This document shows positions 5,559 through 6,184 of a stretch of DNA of 6,184 bases, piece after piece. Below the pieces are notes generated by a model that saw nothing but the letters and a program-made list of their open reading frames with translations, was not told the DNA's origin and searched no databases. The stretch is from Alistipes sp. (GTDB lineage: Bacteria; Bacteroidota; Bacteroidia; Bacteroidales; Rikenellaceae), in contig JAGBIR010000200.1 in NCBI GenBank assembly GCA_017934845.1, forward strand, positions 1 to 6,184, read 5' to 3'. Position numbers and translations under genes: made by a program. Numbering within the stretch: the first letter of the stretch is position 1; every line of letters starts with the position of its first letter.

Positions 5559-6184
5559 ATGAAAAAATTTACACAAGACTCGTCATCGGCTTTGTCACGT
5601 TTTTCGCGTGATCAGCGTACCCGTACGTCATCAGCCGAGAAGATCGAGCGCAGTCCCCGCCCTCGCCGTGAGGCCGACAACGAGGGACACTCAACTCGCG
5701 GAGGTCGTTCAACCGACTCTCGCCGTTCATCATTCAACCCCAATTTCTCGGCCGACAACCGTCCCAACTTCCGCGAGGAGCGCAACTTTGGCGACGAGAA
5801 GCGTAGCTATGGCAGCCGCAGTGAGCGTACATCACGCTCGGAGCGAGGCGAGCGCGCAGCACGCGGAGGAAATGGCGCAGGTTATGGTAAGAAGTTTGGT
5901 GCCGACCGCAGTGAGCGTTTTGAGCGTAACGAGCGTAACGACCGCAGCCGTTCGGATGGCGATTTCAAGCCCCGTGGCAGCAAGCCTTCATTCAAGGCAG
6001 AGGGTCGTGGTGGCTCGTTCAAGGGTGGCAAGAAGCCTTTCCGCCAGTCGGATGATCAGAAGCGCAGCTACCCCAAGTATAGCGCAAAGCAGCCCGGAGA
6101 GATGCGCCTGAACCGTTTCCTTGCACAGTCAGGCCTCTGCTCACGTCGTGAGGCTGATGATTTCATCACAGCAGGTTTGGTTAC
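5559..6184 (+). CDS. S4-domain rRNA pseudouridine synthase (RluB/RsuA-like) with long disordered Arg/Ser-rich N-terminus; partial
   Basis: Predicted cytosolic RNA-modifying enzyme of the RsuA/RluB/RluE/RluF group. I read 208 codons from ATG 5559-5561 (N-terminus MKKFTQDSSSALSRFSRDQR) to the window end. Residues 183-208, with RLNRFLAQSGLCSRREAD, are the start of an S4 RNA-binding domain in the form found at the head of these synthases; the catalytic domain with its Asp lies beyond the window. Residues 1-181 are low complexity: I count about 32 Arg and 28 Ser plus many Gly, Asn, Asp, Glu and Lys, with one Leu (L12), one Ile (I29) and no Val, Cys or Trp. Short units such as DRSERFERNERNDRSRSD are visible. 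Such extensions are familiar on Bacteroidota members and presumably add a flexible RNA- or ribosome-contacting tail, which is inference. The start is supported by a -7 box 50 nt upstream. RluB is the commonest assignment for this form, but the subgroup cannot be settled without the catalytic part. Confidence 0.9.
   Translation, partial: MKKFTQDSSSALSRFSRDQRTRTSSAEKIERSPRPRREADNEGHSTRGGRSTDSRRSSFNPNFSADNRPNFREERNFGDEKRSYGSRSERTSRSERGERAARGGNGAGYGKKFGADRSERFERNERNDRSRSDGDFKPRGSKPSFKAEGRGGSFKGGKKPFRQSDDQKRSYPKYSAKQPGEMRLNRFLAQSGLCSRREADDFITAGLV

Noticed and set aside
5608..6111. 167-codon plus-strand open frame overlapping the pseudouridine synthase N-terminus
   Set aside because: It is an out-of-frame reading of the Arg/Ser-rich low-complexity region, giving an Ala/Ser/Val-rich protein with no motif. 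The frame from 5559 runs into a clear S4 domain.

Overview
The window looks like a chromosomal stretch from a member of the Bacteroidota, most likely order Bacteroidales and perhaps Alistipes-like. The sequence basis is three promoter -7 boxes of the phylum-specific form TAnnTTTG, the near absence of Shine-Dalgarno sequences, AT-rich leaders before starts, and gene families of typical Bacteroidales type: a short acyl-ACP thioesterase, a DinF-like MATE, and an S4-domain pseudouridine synthase with a long Arg/Ser-rich N-terminus. The genus is a guess from general resemblance.

Left part (1-3273, minus strand): a compact probable operon read right to left. A perfect promoter (TTTG, 19-nt spacer, TATCTTTG) drives an acyl-ACP thioesterase (2489-3217). 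It is followed after 26 nt by an L-cysteine desulfidase-family enzyme (1164-2462), and after 19 nt by the AAA+ replication-fork ATPase RarA (1-1144), whose C-terminus lies outside the window. The three products have unrelated roles (fatty acid release, cysteine breakdown, replication-fork maintenance), so the link is probably shared transcription only. RarA has Asn where the Walker A motif normally carries Thr or Ser.

Middle (3218-4068): a divergent intergenic region, then a small plus-strand gene (3385-3885). It encodes a cytosolic protein that looks like two degenerate Clp N-domain repeats with no ATPase attached. It ends in a hairpin with a T-run. A second strong hairpin (4002-4029) lies between it and the convergent MATE gene.

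Right part (4069-6184): a minus-strand MATE transporter (4069-5382) and a plus-strand S4-domain pseudouridine synthase (5559 to window end, partial) are transcribed divergently from back-to-back -7 boxes at 5410-5417 and 5501-5508. The synthase begins with about 181 residues of disordered Arg/Ser/Gly/charged sequence before its S4 RNA-binding domain.

Most of the window is ordinary housekeeping sequence. I see no mobile element, CRISPR array, tRNA, rRNA, phage gene or defence island, and no evidence of a new multi-gene system. The points worth a second look are the altered P-loop in RarA, the stand-alone Clp-N-like protein and the disordered extension of the pseudouridine synthase.
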